Origin: JAGLTQ01 sp964605385
GTDB taxonomy: Bacteria; Pseudomonadota; Gammaproteobacteria; UBA6429; Thiohalophilaceae
Assembly (NCBI GenBank): GCA_964605385.1
Contig: CAZSCK010000003.1
Coordinates: 1-63,283, forward strand
Direction of reading: 5' to 3'
DNA length: 63,283 bases
In this document: one piece after another, positions 44,801-54,166 of the stretch
How the letters are laid out: every line of letters begins with the position of its first letter
How positions within the stretch are numbered: position 1 is the first letter of the stretch
Notes under the pieces: model-generated
What the model saw: the letters and a program-made list of their open reading frames with translations, nothing else
Told to the model about the DNA's origin: nothing
The model's database searches: none
Made by a program: the position numbers and the translations under genes

Positions 44801-47800
44801 TGGTGCAGCGGTAGTTGATGCTGCTCGTTTACAAAAAACAGCTAATGTAACCGTGCTGCAACCAATTTTAATAATGACGAAATCAGCGCCATCTGCTTTG
44901 ATCCAAATTGGCACACCATTAACATTTACTCTTACAGTGCAAAATACAGGTGACTCACTCGCGTGGGATACCATGATTACCGATGTTTTACCGACATTTG
45001 ATCCTGTAGTAGGGGGTATGTGTGATACCGCTCCGACAAACATCACTGCCCGAATGTATCTTGCAGATGGCATTACTCCAGCAACTGCAGCTGCATTGAT
45101 TCAGGGAACAGATTATGTTGTGAATTACAGTGGATGCACTTTAACACTGACTATGCAAACAGCAGATGCTGCGATCGTGGCAGTTAACAAACTCATTATT
45201 ACATATGATGCTGAATTAGATTCTGATACGCCACATAGTTCTGTTTTAACAAATGTTGCAGGCGCTACGCAATGGTTTAGCCAGGACACTGCGGGCGCAG
45301 GGGCGATAGGTGAAATACAAACTTATAGCAGAACTCTTACCGACGGCACTGTTGGCACTTTAGATCACGAAGATGCTTACACTGTCACCAGTGGTACACC
45401 TACAGTTACGATCGAAAAACGAGTGATAAATGTAACAACCGGTCAGGATCCAGGTGTTAACGCAACACCGGGCGACACCTTACGATATGGTATTTATATA
45501 ACTAATACCAGTAATGTTGATATTTTTAATTTTAGTTTTACTGACGATCTGGATGCCTTGAATACAATTGCATCGTTTACGGCCAATACATTAAATTTAA
45601 TAACAGTACCCGCTGGTGCTGATACTAGTAATACTAATCCCACGGGAGGTTCGAAAGGTACTGGACTAGTCGATATTCGTAATTTAGCATTAGGCGCGGC
45701 TGGTTCGGGTAATGAAACGTCATTGATTATCTTTGAAGTGCAACTGGCCATATCTCTACCAGACACGACCATAGTTTATAATCAGGGTCATATGATCAGC
45801 AATGGCCTGGATTTTCCAACGGATGATCCTGTCTTACCCGCTGTTGTTGACGATGCAACGAAAACATTAATAAGTTCAGCACCCTTATTTAGGGTATTAA
45901 AAACATCAACTGACCTAACCGATGATCCCGCTATTTTAGAATCCGGTGATACTTTACGATATACCATCACTGTTAAAAATATTGGTACTGAAGATACCAT
46001 TAATTCGCTGCTAAGCGATCAATTGCCGGCAAACACGACTTATATTGCAAACAGTACAACATTAAATGGTATCGTTGTTAATGAACCCATACCAGGTGTT
46101 TTACCTTTACAAACGGGAATATTGATTAACGCACCTGAAAATACAACCACTGGTGCGATGCGCGCAGACCCAAGTGCAACAACACTAAACGTTGCCACAA
46201 TTACATTTGATGTCACGATAGATACTAACGTCGTCAATGGTACTATCATTTCCAATCAGGCATATTTATCTGCAGATGGTCTCGGAAGTGGAACTATGCC
46301 AGATCAACCTTCTGATGATCCCGATACAGCCACACCTAATGACCCAACTCGTGATGTAATCGGTAATCAACCTTTAGTTGATGCCTTAAAAACAGTCAGT
46401 ATCGTTGTTGATAACGGCACGGTGGGAATATTAGATCCCGGTGACATTATTCGTTACACCATTACAATAAGTAATATTGGTGCTGCAGATGCAACGATAG
46501 TGACCTTTACTGATGCTGTTCCAACGAACACTACTTACACAGAAAATAGTGTCACTTTAAATGGTTTACCCGTTGGGCAACCAGATGCGGGTGTTTCACC
46601 ATTAATTGCTGGTATTGATGTCAGTTCATCAAATCTAACACCGCCTTTACCGGGAGTGGGCGGCGGCATTATATCCAGAGGCGAAAGTGCAGTTATTACT
46701 TTTGATGTCGAAGTTGATGCGCTTACTCCTGTCGGTACAATTATTAGTAACCAGGGCTTTGTTGATAGTTATGAGTTGCCGATAGAACCCACGGATGCAG
46801 ATGGTATCGACAGTAACGGTGATCAACCAACATTAATTGTTGTTGGTAATGAACCTTTATTAACCATTGTTAAGAGTGTTGCCGTAGTGGGTGGTGGGCC
46901 AGCACTTGCAGGTGGACAACTTGAGTATCGAGTCAGAGTTACAAACATAAGTAACGTTCAGGCAAATACTGTTTATATTACAGATAATTTAGATTTNNNN
47001 NNNNNNNNNNNNNNNNNNNNNNNNNNNNNNNNNNNNNNNNNNNNNNNNNNNNNNNNNNNNNNNNNNNNNNNNNNNNNNNNNNNNNNNNNNNNNNNNGGAA
47101 CAATATGGCATGACGCTAACTTCGATAATACTTTAGATCCCGGCGAACGTGTTTTAAGTGCCTGGTATGTAGATGTATATCGTAAGAATATATTGCTGGG
47201 AACCGTTCTGAGTGATGTTAATGGTGTTTATAGTATTAATGGTTTATTACCCAATAACATCGGTACGGATAGATATGAATTAAAATTTCGCGCGCCTGGT
47301 TCTACAGCGACTACGGCTTTACTTGGTAAAGCCGATTCACCACCTGCTTTGAATTTTATTGATGATTTACATCGCATTTATAACATTGTTTTATATCCTG
47401 CAACAAATGTCTTGAATTTAAATTTACCCATTGATCCAAATGGTGTTGTTTATAACTCGGTTGAACGAGTAGCCATAGCCGGCGCAACAATATCATTATT
47501 AAATGCCGCTACTGGTGTTGCTGTCTCCTCAAGTTGTTTTGATGATGTAAACCAGCAAAACCAGGTAACCACCGCTAGTGGTTATTATAAATTTGATTTG
47601 AATTTTAGTCAGGCTGATTGTGTTGCCGGTAGTAATTATTTAATCAATATAGCAGCACCTGCTACGGGATACAGCACGCTACCATCTGTCGCTATTCTTC
47701 CACAAACAGATTCTTCCACTGCTGCTTTAGATGTACCAAATTGTCCGGGTGGCGTTGCAGATGCTATTCCTGCTACTGCAAATATATGTGAAGCTCAAAT

Positions 47801-48941
47801 TTCCGAGTTTGCACCTGCATTTTCAGTTCCTCCTGTTGGGGCAGGAACATATTATTATCTGCATCTAACATTGAATGATGGTGCGGTACCTGATGATAGC
47901 CAGTTGTTCAATAATCATTTGCCTATAGATCCTGTTTTAAGTGATGCAGTCTTCATTTCAAAAACAACGCCTATGGTTAATGTCACACGTAGTCAATTAA
48001 TACCGTACACCATTACAGTCAGAAACAAATTAACGTTCCCATTGAGCAATACTAATGTTGTCGATACTTACCCTGCTGGATTTAAATATGTAAAAGGTTC
48101 TGCACGTCTAAATGGTGTTGCTCGTGAACCGGTACAAAATGGGTTGCAGATCACCTGGAGTAATATTGATTTAATACCGGATGAAGTATTAACGTTTAAA
48201 TTGTTGCTCATTGTAGGTGCTGCAGTTAATGAAGGTGAATATATTAATAGGGCGCATATTTTTGATACCTTAACGAATAGCGCAGCATCCGGTGTCGCAG
48301 CAGCTACTGTTAGGGTGGTTCCCGATCCTGCATTTGACTGTTCAGATGTAATAGGAAAAGTCTTTGATGATAAAAACCTTAATGGCTATCAGGATGAAAA
48401 TGAAAAAGGTATCGCCGGTGCACGTGTAGTAACCGTTAAAGGTTTGAATGTCACCAGTGATAAATATGGGCGTTTCCATCTAACTTGTGCGGTTGTACCA
48501 GACGAAACACGTGGTAGTAATTTTATAATTAAACTCGATGAGAGAAGCTTACCCAGTGGTTATCGTGTGACGACAGAAAACCCACGAGTACAGCGTGCTA
48601 CCCGAGGTAAAATGCTCAAATTCAATTTTGGTGCCGCAATACACCGTGTCGTCAGTATGGATATGGCTGATGGTGTCTTTGAAAAAGGCAGCGATGAAAT
48701 ACATTCTCAGTGGTTATATCGCATTGATTTGTTAATAGAGCAGCTAAAAGATAAACCTTCTATTTTACGCTTATCTTATCTTGCTGATATTGAAGATTCA
48801 GGTTTGGTCGATGATCGTTTAGAAAAAGTGCAAGATGCGATTTTAGAAAAATGGGACAGCATTGATAGTTACAACCTTAAGATTGAAACAGAAATTTTCT
48901 GGCGCAGGGGTGGCCCGCCTGACTTTGGAGATATTGATTGA
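38838..48941 (+). CDS. Giant DUF11-repeat surface protein with SdrD B-like domains (contains assembly gap)
   Basis: About 3367 residues if the 100-N gap (residues near 2720-2753) is spanned in frame, which is not certain. Signal peptide (FLKMICIVVGLAMPLETLFA). A Cys-containing N-terminal domain is followed by at least 13 DUF11-type repeats (patterns like TKS...G..I.Y.ITI.N.G...A..V...D.LP). A calcium-loop-like DNDGDGDTDEAG lies near 1045. After the gap come SdrD B-like segments (GTIWHDANFDNTLDPGE; VFDDKNLNGYQDENEKGIAG) around one more DUF11 repeat, then a C-terminal domain near 3270-3350 resembling a worn-down OmpA fold. Probably a long outer surface or periplasm-spanning adhesin-like protein. 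Its stop overlaps the next start by 4 bp. Confidence 0.82.
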   Translation: MIELKKQAQRFLKMICIVVGLAMPLETLFADNVNCNSNPSDISGIISYDISGTTNTYCELCGVGQVRIVVTNPTDKDMADFVIQHVFNSNELEYVPGSTQFVPVVGPTQTGAGLDPVITGGDTLTWTTSEIADLASINGTNNHPHNFVEIIFQVRSRSGFEENLVNIDRGIQATADFDFCPLDNTNLDGSVSTSITLPIHEPAPSVVKQGRNVDADQGGYSTNVYGNINDDVIWRIRINNAGLADLQDLRFDDFLVGTNFQINYACPLESDALTIANANGAADPDCFASSNSLSDYVVMDPFGDMGLSFDGYEIDITAGGSTDIFLVGKILNSCDANSTNTVSDVQWGCGVEGTAGGISQTSASVSAGTSIANLSSFVNNAGLQVTRALTGLDTNNPIGSRGLMTITITNNSGGSVKNLDLTNTLPAEYVVDPTFTPTLAMNYAYGNYDGRVDTLNWTNPAAPASPLNNTAPNFTLTSSTRNVIDSGTTPGSDEFNVLRHGDTAIIRFRVVMIESNHFDVLADLDTTPEIIGGHDPDNVHNTATTDQVSNDLVVTFNNFCNGTLQTLTYNNDLFDAFPEDLDISIPASAVFILTNDPNQNLPLQVDLTNNGGANADNYQAYVTFGATMEVVTVPNNCALTSNPPTLEVWDVPSDIPPASDYASVYLCDRGTIGPGSTESFIFEVVKVQVSDLNGQDRLDEDDLTFRADVVGEILLSDNSLTGSGTLLTPYSSGGALLDFPTVSTTGNGGQIDNRANNYSLDGVRAKVIGFNLTKEQVGNCSENNPPVGGQEAFVEIGEECTFHIETGGWFGFETPGFSYIAVEKVQVVDDIPLGQAYISSTDPALASDTEITGFSLNPPALVPLYDQDFDWTFNQVTRITDKDKWFRVDATTRILNDQQDLRAAPNVHTAISSNVLVSTFDAIFNDGSGDVSFPLGPSTVGYPAAPIRTVDLTITEPRIIVTKEVCNETLSGTGSGAACTPFASTITNGDTQDSYVYRIRVENEDESGSPLVARAPAYNVVVTDTLDASDLMLVEPFNSGGTDNLDNDGDGDTDEAGAGFEGTISENVLTPLTPVPAVLTFSHTHSTALEKIIPGGIVNLYYRVNPDDEIAPLQQLVNNVSVTYDSLAGQSGNQTEPAPLTESNTGEVGGARFYDDASDSATVQILPLQNQPKAITRLSNTALGGNPQKVSVGEEIEYQLRTLIPVANLRSFKIRDELPAGISCTEAPDVNLDAAPHSDAGFVPGGTITPTCTNNLVEWDFGNQELTDASGNSLFDFSVRFIARVDNSAGVNNTDVISNGGASTNAVLSYINEASTLITQAYSQLDVLVQEPNIVLTKTYEAGNHDAANVITVTVTAENTGTATAYNLKVFDDLDAVSNLTFLNNVGGTDPPDTVDIVTFGANRPLFSWNTGNADYAIAPGDTKTFTFEISVDLATQPLEVLDNTIQARWQSLPGQSTALNATGLIGADGSTTGMRNGVIPNAADAINDHETTATTSSTVPAVTVTKTDLDPTQLPEVGVHKNYQIVINLPEGTTNNLVVNDNLNFSDISYVLENNATYDITYTFSGVATINSGLAPSEANLISAAPVDGAKDIITWNFGTVVTATEDDTTGAPSITPRITINYYARIDNSVTTNRGNNLQNQVITNYTNGETAATEALINTTPIQTVTESVLTLTKSSTPVTALPITSGDIIEYLVTISNAAGNATAYDVNIIDTLPADLGLYASFTPTATISGVPVVGFNATPTNSPNGPLIWGRGNGDNSIDIPAGDTLILTYRVNLQAGAEAGFDYVSSIIVDWTSLDGASSYERTGAGCPTITAPNDYCVGPVLSTITTVDTNAFLKEVIYDSFAPTNDATVRIGDDVIYRLSLSLQEGTTRNVNVQDVLPTGLSFVKIISINGDTLANYESPVSGSGSNFSYSPITAASLPTAGNTGTLNFSLGNIVNDPYGDATTDTLVIEYQVIVLDDTLAQVPTTTLTNTATLQFIDGNGAAVVDAARLQKTANVTVLQPILIMTKSAPSALIQIGTPLTFTLTVQNTGDSLAWDTMITDVLPTFDPVVGGMCDTAPTNITARMYLADGITPATAAALIQGTDYVVNYSGCTLTLTMQTADAAIVAVNKLIITYDAELDSDTPHSSVLTNVAGATQWFSQDTAGAGAIGEIQTYSRTLTDGTVGTLDHEDAYTVTSGTPTVTIEKRVINVTTGQDPGVNATPGDTLRYGIYITNTSNVDIFNFSFTDDLDALNTIASFTANTLNLITVPAGADTSNTNPTGGSKGTGLVDIRNLALGAAGSGNETSLIIFEVQLAISLPDTTIVYNQGHMISNGLDFPTDDPVLPAVVDDATKTLISSAPLFRVLKTSTDLTDDPAILESGDTLRYTITVKNIGTEDTINSLLSDQLPANTTYIANSTTLNGIVVNEPIPGVLPLQTGILINAPENTTTGAMRADPSATTLNVATITFDVTIDTNVVNGTIISNQAYLSADGLGSGTMPDQPSDDPDTATPNDPTRDVIGNQPLVDALKTVSIVVDNGTVGILDPGDIIRYTITISNIGAADATIVTFTDAVPTNTTYTENSVTLNGLPVGQPDAGVSPLIAGIDVSSSNLTPPLPGVGGGIISRGESAVITFDVEVDALTPVGTIISNQGFVDSYELPIEPTDADGIDSNGDQPTLIVVGNEPLLTIVKSVAVVGGGPALAGGQLEYRVRVTNISNVQANTVYITDNLDXXXXXXXXXXXXXXXXXXXXXXXXXXXXXXXXXXGTIWHDANFDNTLDPGERVLSAWYVDVYRKNILLGTVLSDVNGVYSINGLLPNNIGTDRYELKFRAPGSTATTALLGKADSPPALNFIDDLHRIYNIVLYPATNVLNLNLPIDPNGVVYNSVERVAIAGATISLLNAATGVAVSSSCFDDVNQQNQVTTASGYYKFDLNFSQADCVAGSNYLINIAAPATGYSTLPSVAILPQTDSSTAALDVPNCPGGVADAIPATANICEAQISEFAPAFSVPPVGAGTYYYLHLTLNDGAVPDDSQLFNNHLPIDPVLSDAVFISKTTPMVNVTRSQLIPYTITVRNKLTFPLSNTNVVDTYPAGFKYVKGSARLNGVAREPVQNGLQITWSNIDLIPDEVLTFKLLLIVGAAVNEGEYINRAHIFDTLTNSAASGVAAATVRVVPDPAFDCSDVIGKVFDDKNLNGYQDENEKGIAGARVVTVKGLNVTSDKYGRFHLTCAVVPDETRGSNFIIKLDERSLPSGYRVTTENPRVQRATRGKMLKFNFGAAIHRVVSMDMADGVFEKGSDEIHSQWLYRIDLLIEQLKDKPSILRLSYLADIEDSGLVDDRLEKVQDAILEKWDSIDSYNLKIETEIFWRRGGPPDFGDID
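46997..47096. other. Assembly gap (100 N) inside the giant DUF11 gene
   Basis: One hundred N between the last pre-gap DUF11 repeat and an SdrD B-like segment. Flanks share no obvious overlap. Repeats of this kind commonly break short-read assemblies, so true length, repeat number and frame across the gap are unknown. Confidence 0.95.
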
Positions 48942-51900
48942 TGAAATTTGGTTTATCAACTCAATTTAGACAATCTCCACTTGATAAGTATTTATCAGAT
49001 AAGGCTAAGTATGTCTTAGTGATTTTAATGTCTGGTTTAATTCACTTTTCTGTTTATGCTGAAACTGAAATTGTTCCATCTGAAGATAGTGAAAAACATA
49101 TACCTTTTGATGAGAAAATTGAGCAATGGACGCAGGAATCACAACTTAAAAAAGAACAAGTAAAAGCTGCTGAAGCTAAAGCGCTTACCGAAGAAAATGA
49201 TGAAGATGACAGTGAAGATGCTGATGAAGAAATAACTGAAGGAAAAGTAAAAACTAAAGAAAAAGTAGAGATTAGAAAGGTTTTACAACAAAACGCGACT
49301 ACCCTTAAATTGGAGAATGTTGTTCCAGCAATTCAGTTTAGTTCCGGTCAGGCTGATATCCCGGACAATTATGTCGAGTTATTACGTAATGTCCTGGATG
49401 GTATGAAATATCGGGTTAATGTGCGTCTTCACTTTGTCGGACATACCGATGATGAAAAGTTGTCTGGCAAGCTAAAAGAACAATATGGTGATAATACCGG
49501 CTTGTCACGTGAAAGAGCAGGAACAACAGCTGAGTATTTCCAACGCGCATTAAACTTACCGCCTGAAGCTATTTCTTTTGACGGCATTGGTGAATTCAGG
49601 CCTGTTGCAAGTAATAAAACGGCTGCTGGCAGAGCTAAAAACCGTCGTGTAGAAGTTGAAGTATGGTATGACAAAATTGATGAAAAACTAGTTGAACAAG
49701 TTATACAGCTTAAACAGGATATTAAACGTGTAAAAATATGTCGTATTGAACAGTTATGTAAAATACGTTTTAAAGAAGGCCACTCACGACGAGCAAAACT
49801 TAAAAACCTGGTGCAACCTTTACGTTATGAAGAGGGTATGGCTGAAATTCCTGCAAAGTTTATCCAGCAATTAAAAGAAGCGTTGTTTAATCTTCGTGAT
49901 AAATCAAATGTTCAAATTAAGTTTATTGGCCATACCGATAATATTCCATTAACAGGACGGCTTGCTCGTATATATGGTGAACATGTTGCGTTATCTAAAG
50001 CGCATGCAAGACGAGTTGCACTCGCTGTGCAATCGGTGATGAAATTGCCTAATCGGGCAGTTGATAGTAATGGTCGAGGTTCTGCTCGTCCGATAGCATC
50101 AAACGATGTGTCAACTGGTCGGGCTGCAAATCGTCGTATTGAAGTTGAATTCTGGCACGATGATCCTCTCGAAGAAATTTCTTCTGAACCGCAACTTTGT
50201 CCGGAAACCGCTGCTGCTGAAACAGTAACTCGAGTTTATGATCCACCGGCTGGAAATGTCGATGCTATATATTTTGAAAAAGGTAAGCCTGTTATTCCGC
50301 CAGGATATGTAGAACGCTTGAAACGCATCATGGATGAAGTCTCGGACAAAGGTAATGTTCGCATACGTTTCATTGGTTACACAAATAATGCGCGCCTTGA
50401 TCGTCGTACTGCAATGGTTTACGGCGATGATATAGGTCTATCAACTGCTCGTGCACGTCGGGTTAAAGATGCAGTAAAAGAACAAGGTAACCTGGAAAAA
50501 TCTCAACTCGAGTTTGAAGGAAAAGGATTTGTGCATTCAGATGATGTTGTCAATGCCGGCTTCCTGGAGTTTGATGCGTCACGAGTAGAAGCACGGGTTG
50601 TTTATGATGATCTTGCGATTTTAGATAATCAGACAGGGCTTGAAATTGAACGTATCGAACGTGAAGTTGAAATAAAAAATCCTTATGCGTTGAATCTCAT
50701 GCGTATTTCGATTGATGGAAAACCGATTGACGATCCGGGTAAAAGCAGTGCAGATATACAACGCTGTACCGATGTTGCTTTAGAGAAAACCAATGTTCAG
50801 TTTAAATTTGATAATATTGAATTTAAACCAAGGTTAAACATTACAGCATGGCCAAACGTTGTCCGTTATCGTGACAAACTGACAACCAGTTTCCCTGAGA
50901 ATTTAATTACTTTCAAACGTTATACTAACTACGATAATGTAATTAGAAAATCAGAAGTAAGAATATTTAAAAAATATCAGTCTACTCGTGATACACCAGA
51001 AGCTGTTATTAAACTGGATTTTAAAGGTGAAGCGGAATGGCTGGTTAAATATGAAAAATTCGTTGCTCCCAACATTGAGTTGAAATATGTTTTACGGGTT
51101 TATGATAAACAGAATAATTTTGATGAAACCAAACCGCAAAATATATGGTTGGTTGATGAAGTTGATAATGAAATTAACAGTAAATCAAATACCTTAGAAC
51201 TGTTAACCGGGTATGGCGAAAACCGTCTTGCGTTACAAAATATAGATTTAAAAGGTGGTTCGGTTAAAGTTTATGGTAAAGGTGTACCTGAAGAACATTT
51301 AGTCTGGTTTGCAGGTCATTCTATTCCGGTAAGTAAAGAGGGCGAATTTGTTAGTGAACAAATCTTGCCAGATGGGCTGCATACTTTAGAAGTCGCAATT
51401 CTGAATAGCGCAGGAAATGGAGAATTGTATTTACGTGACCTTGAACTTAAAAAGAGTGACTGGTTTTATGTTGGTATAGCGGATATTACCGCCAGTACAG
51501 ATTCAACTAATGGTCCTGCAGACTTAATTAATCCTGATAGTGGTCATTACGATAATGATACCAATATAGATGGTCGCCTGGCTTTTTATACTAAAGGCAA
51601 GTTTGGTGATGATTGGAGTCTGATTGCAAGCGCAGATACTTTAGAAGGCCCAATCGATAATATATTTAGCAACTTTATGAATAAGTCTCCCGACTCTGTT
51701 TTTAGACGGATCGATCCAGATTATTATTATCCTACCTTTGGTGATGATAGTACTGTTGAAGAAATGGCACCGACCCTGGGCAAGTTCTATGTGAAGTTAA
51801 AAAAGGGCAAGAACTATGGTTTATGGGGGAATTTCAATGTTGATTACACCGATAATAACCTGGCACATGTAGATAGAAGTTTATACGGTGCAAACCTGCA

Positions 51901-54139
51901 TTATGAAAATAATTCAATCACAGAGTTTGGTGAAAAAACCTTTAAGTTAGATGTTTTTGCCGCTGAGCCGGGAACCATTGCCGGGCGAGATGAATTCAGA
52001 GGAACAGGTGGTTCACTTTATTATTTAAAACATCAGGATATCCTGGCGGGTTCTGATCGTGTACGAATTGAAGTGCGCGATAAGATTTCCGGTCTGGTCA
52101 TTGCGGTTAAAAACCTGGTTCCTGCACTCGATTATGATATTGATTATATTCAGGGTCGAATTGTTTTGAGCGATCCTTTAACCGCATCGAGTGGTGATGA
52201 ACTGGTTGTTGATACTGGTAACGGTGGTAGTAACGAGGTTTATCTGGTTACTCGTTATGAATACAGCCCGGGTTTTGAAGAAACCAAAGAATTATCAACC
52301 GGTGGACGAACTCATTTATGGATAACAGATTATCTTAAAGTCGGTGCAACAGTGAGCTCGTTTGGTAGCGGGGCAGAAAATAATACATTAAGTGCAACGG
52401 ACATTACCTTACGTAAAAATGCGGGAACATGGTTAAAGTTAGAGCAAGCCAGTAGTAAGGGTTTAACGGGGGATACCTTATTTTCAAATGATGGTGGATT
52501 TAATTTTGAACAAAATGCTCTAACTGATAATAGTGTTATATCAGCCGCTAATCGTATTGATGCCAGTATTCGTTTTGAAGATGTATTTGATGGTCAAAAA
52601 GGTAAGGCGACTTATTATTCTCAAACATTAGATGCAGGTTATTCTGCACCCGGTTTATCTGCTTTAACTGAAACAAAACAAACAGGAGGCACGGTTGAAT
52701 ATCCTGTTCTTGATAGCTTAAAGCTTAAGTTAAAAGTTGATGAAAAAACGGTCGATGCCGGCTTGAGTACCTCCGCATTAGAACTTGATGCTGATTATGC
52801 TATAAATGATAGTTGGGCATTATCGGCAGGTGTAAGATCAGATAAACGCGAAGATAATTCAGCCATTGTCCCCCTAACTCAAAAAGAAGGTGACCGAACT
52901 GATCTGGCAGTTAAAGCCTCGTATAACTCGAATGAAGACTGGAGTGGTTATGTCTATGTTCAGGAAACATTAAAAACAACGAATAGTCGTGAAAGTAATG
53001 CGCGCACCGGTGTCGGTGGGGATATTCGGCTTACCGAAAAATTAAAAATTAACGGCGAGGTATCATCAGGTGATCTCGGTACGGCTGCAAAAATTGGCAC
53101 AACCTATCTTATGTCAGATAGAACTAATCTTTATCTTATGTATGCTTTGGAAAATGAACGAACAGATAATGGCCAGCGAGCGCAAAAAGGTAATTTAACC
53201 TCTGGTTTTAAAACCAACTATTCCGATAGTGCAAGTATATATCTTGAAGAACGTTACAGTCATGGAGACGTTCCCACTGGATTAACCCATTCTATGGGAG
53301 TTGATTTAGCGCCAACTGATCGATTAAATATTGGTGCAACAATTGATCTTGGTCGGCTGCAGGATAATAAAACAGGGGCAATAATAGAGCGTGAAGCTTA
53401 CGGTGTTAAGTTGGGGTATAACTTTGATGATCTTAAGTACTCGGGTGCGGTAGAACAACGAACTGACATTACAGAAAATCCGGATACAAGCAAAACGTCA
53501 CGTGTGACAACATTATATAAAAACAGTTTAAAGTATCAGTTAAACCCTAACTGGCGCTTAATTGGCAAGCTTAATCATTCAACCAGCACGAGTAGTTTGG
53601 GAGACTTTTATAATGGTAACTTTACTGAAGCCGTTATTGGCTATGCTTATCGTCCGGTTGAAAATGATAATTTAAATATTTTATTTAAATATACGTATTT
53701 CTCAAATTTACCGGCGAAAGATCAGGTTACATTAAATAACACAGCTGCAGAATACATACAAAATAGTCAGATCATCTCTTTTGATTTTACCTATGATGTA
53801 TCTAAAAACTGGAGTCTGGGTGGTAAGTACGCTCATCGTAATGGTGAAATAAGTCTGGATCGGGTTAACCCGGTCTTTTTTGAAAGTAATGCAGATTTAT
53901 ATATCGTTCGTGCGGACTGGCATCTTACTCACCGCTGGGATCTTCTGCTTGAAGGAAGAATGCTGAGTTTACCGCAGGCTGGAGACACTCGTAATGGCAG
54001 CTTGTTCGCATTTTATTATCATCTCGGTAAAAACATAAAGTTGGGTGCAGGGTATAATTATACGACCTTTTCTGATGATTTAACCGATCTTGATTTTGAT
54101 AGTCAGGGTGTATTTATAAATTTTGTCGCGAAGATATAA
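48938..54139 (+). CDS. Triple OmpA-like domain protein with C-terminal outer-membrane barrel
   Basis: 1733 residues. Signal or anchor helix (YVLVILMSGLIHFSVYA, about 25-41), an acidic linker, then three OmpA-like domains: about 128-245 and 290-405, both with the peptidoglycan-binding GHTD...LS..RA...NRR(V/I)EVE pattern, and about 440-565, where the motif decays to YTNN...LS.ARA...ASRVEARV. A central beta-rich region follows (about 565-840), then a long barrel region from about 840 (WFYVGIADITASTDS) with V.ALDYDIDYIQGRIVLSDPL, ending FINFVAKI. It probably binds peptidoglycan while its barrel sits in the outer membrane, presenting or exporting the giant protein encoded just upstream with a 4-bp overlap (inference). 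Confidence 0.82.
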   Translation: MMKFGLSTQFRQSPLDKYLSDKAKYVLVILMSGLIHFSVYAETEIVPSEDSEKHIPFDEKIEQWTQESQLKKEQVKAAEAKALTEENDEDDSEDADEEITEGKVKTKEKVEIRKVLQQNATTLKLENVVPAIQFSSGQADIPDNYVELLRNVLDGMKYRVNVRLHFVGHTDDEKLSGKLKEQYGDNTGLSRERAGTTAEYFQRALNLPPEAISFDGIGEFRPVASNKTAAGRAKNRRVEVEVWYDKIDEKLVEQVIQLKQDIKRVKICRIEQLCKIRFKEGHSRRAKLKNLVQPLRYEEGMAEIPAKFIQQLKEALFNLRDKSNVQIKFIGHTDNIPLTGRLARIYGEHVALSKAHARRVALAVQSVMKLPNRAVDSNGRGSARPIASNDVSTGRAANRRIEVEFWHDDPLEEISSEPQLCPETAAAETVTRVYDPPAGNVDAIYFEKGKPVIPPGYVERLKRIMDEVSDKGNVRIRFIGYTNNARLDRRTAMVYGDDIGLSTARARRVKDAVKEQGNLEKSQLEFEGKGFVHSDDVVNAGFLEFDASRVEARVVYDDLAILDNQTGLEIERIEREVEIKNPYALNLMRISIDGKPIDDPGKSSADIQRCTDVALEKTNVQFKFDNIEFKPRLNITAWPNVVRYRDKLTTSFPENLITFKRYTNYDNVIRKSEVRIFKKYQSTRDTPEAVIKLDFKGEAEWLVKYEKFVAPNIELKYVLRVYDKQNNFDETKPQNIWLVDEVDNEINSKSNTLELLTGYGENRLALQNIDLKGGSVKVYGKGVPEEHLVWFAGHSIPVSKEGEFVSEQILPDGLHTLEVAILNSAGNGELYLRDLELKKSDWFYVGIADITASTDSTNGPADLINPDSGHYDNDTNIDGRLAFYTKGKFGDDWSLIASADTLEGPIDNIFSNFMNKSPDSVFRRIDPDYYYPTFGDDSTVEEMAPTLGKFYVKLKKGKNYGLWGNFNVDYTDNNLAHVDRSLYGANLHYENNSITEFGEKTFKLDVFAAEPGTIAGRDEFRGTGGSLYYLKHQDILAGSDRVRIEVRDKISGLVIAVKNLVPALDYDIDYIQGRIVLSDPLTASSGDELVVDTGNGGSNEVYLVTRYEYSPGFEETKELSTGGRTHLWITDYLKVGATVSSFGSGAENNTLSATDITLRKNAGTWLKLEQASSKGLTGDTLFSNDGGFNFEQNALTDNSVISAANRIDASIRFEDVFDGQKGKATYYSQTLDAGYSAPGLSALTETKQTGGTVEYPVLDSLKLKLKVDEKTVDAGLSTSALELDADYAINDSWALSAGVRSDKREDNSAIVPLTQKEGDRTDLAVKASYNSNEDWSGYVYVQETLKTTNSRESNARTGVGGDIRLTEKLKINGEVSSGDLGTAAKIGTTYLMSDRTNLYLMYALENERTDNGQRAQKGNLTSGFKTNYSDSASIYLEERYSHGDVPTGLTHSMGVDLAPTDRLNIGATIDLGRLQDNKTGAIIEREAYGVKLGYNFDDLKYSGAVEQRTDITENPDTSKTSRVTTLYKNSLKYQLNPNWRLIGKLNHSTSTSSLGDFYNGNFTEAVIGYAYRPVENDNLNILFKYTYFSNLPAKDQVTLNNTAAEYIQNSQIISFDFTYDVSKNWSLGGKYAHRNGEISLDRVNPVFFESNADLYIVRADWHLTHRWDLLLEGRMLSLPQAGDTRNGSLFAFYYHLGKNIKLGAGYNYTTFSDDLTDLDFDSQGVFINFVAKI

Positions 54140-54166
54140 TATATCAATTATTAACTGCTTAACATT

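Noticed and set aside
38838..48941. Repeats in the giant gene as CRISPR or DNA satellite
   Set aside because: Repeats are protein-level DUF11 units of about 100-200 residues with low DNA identity, not short regular direct repeats.
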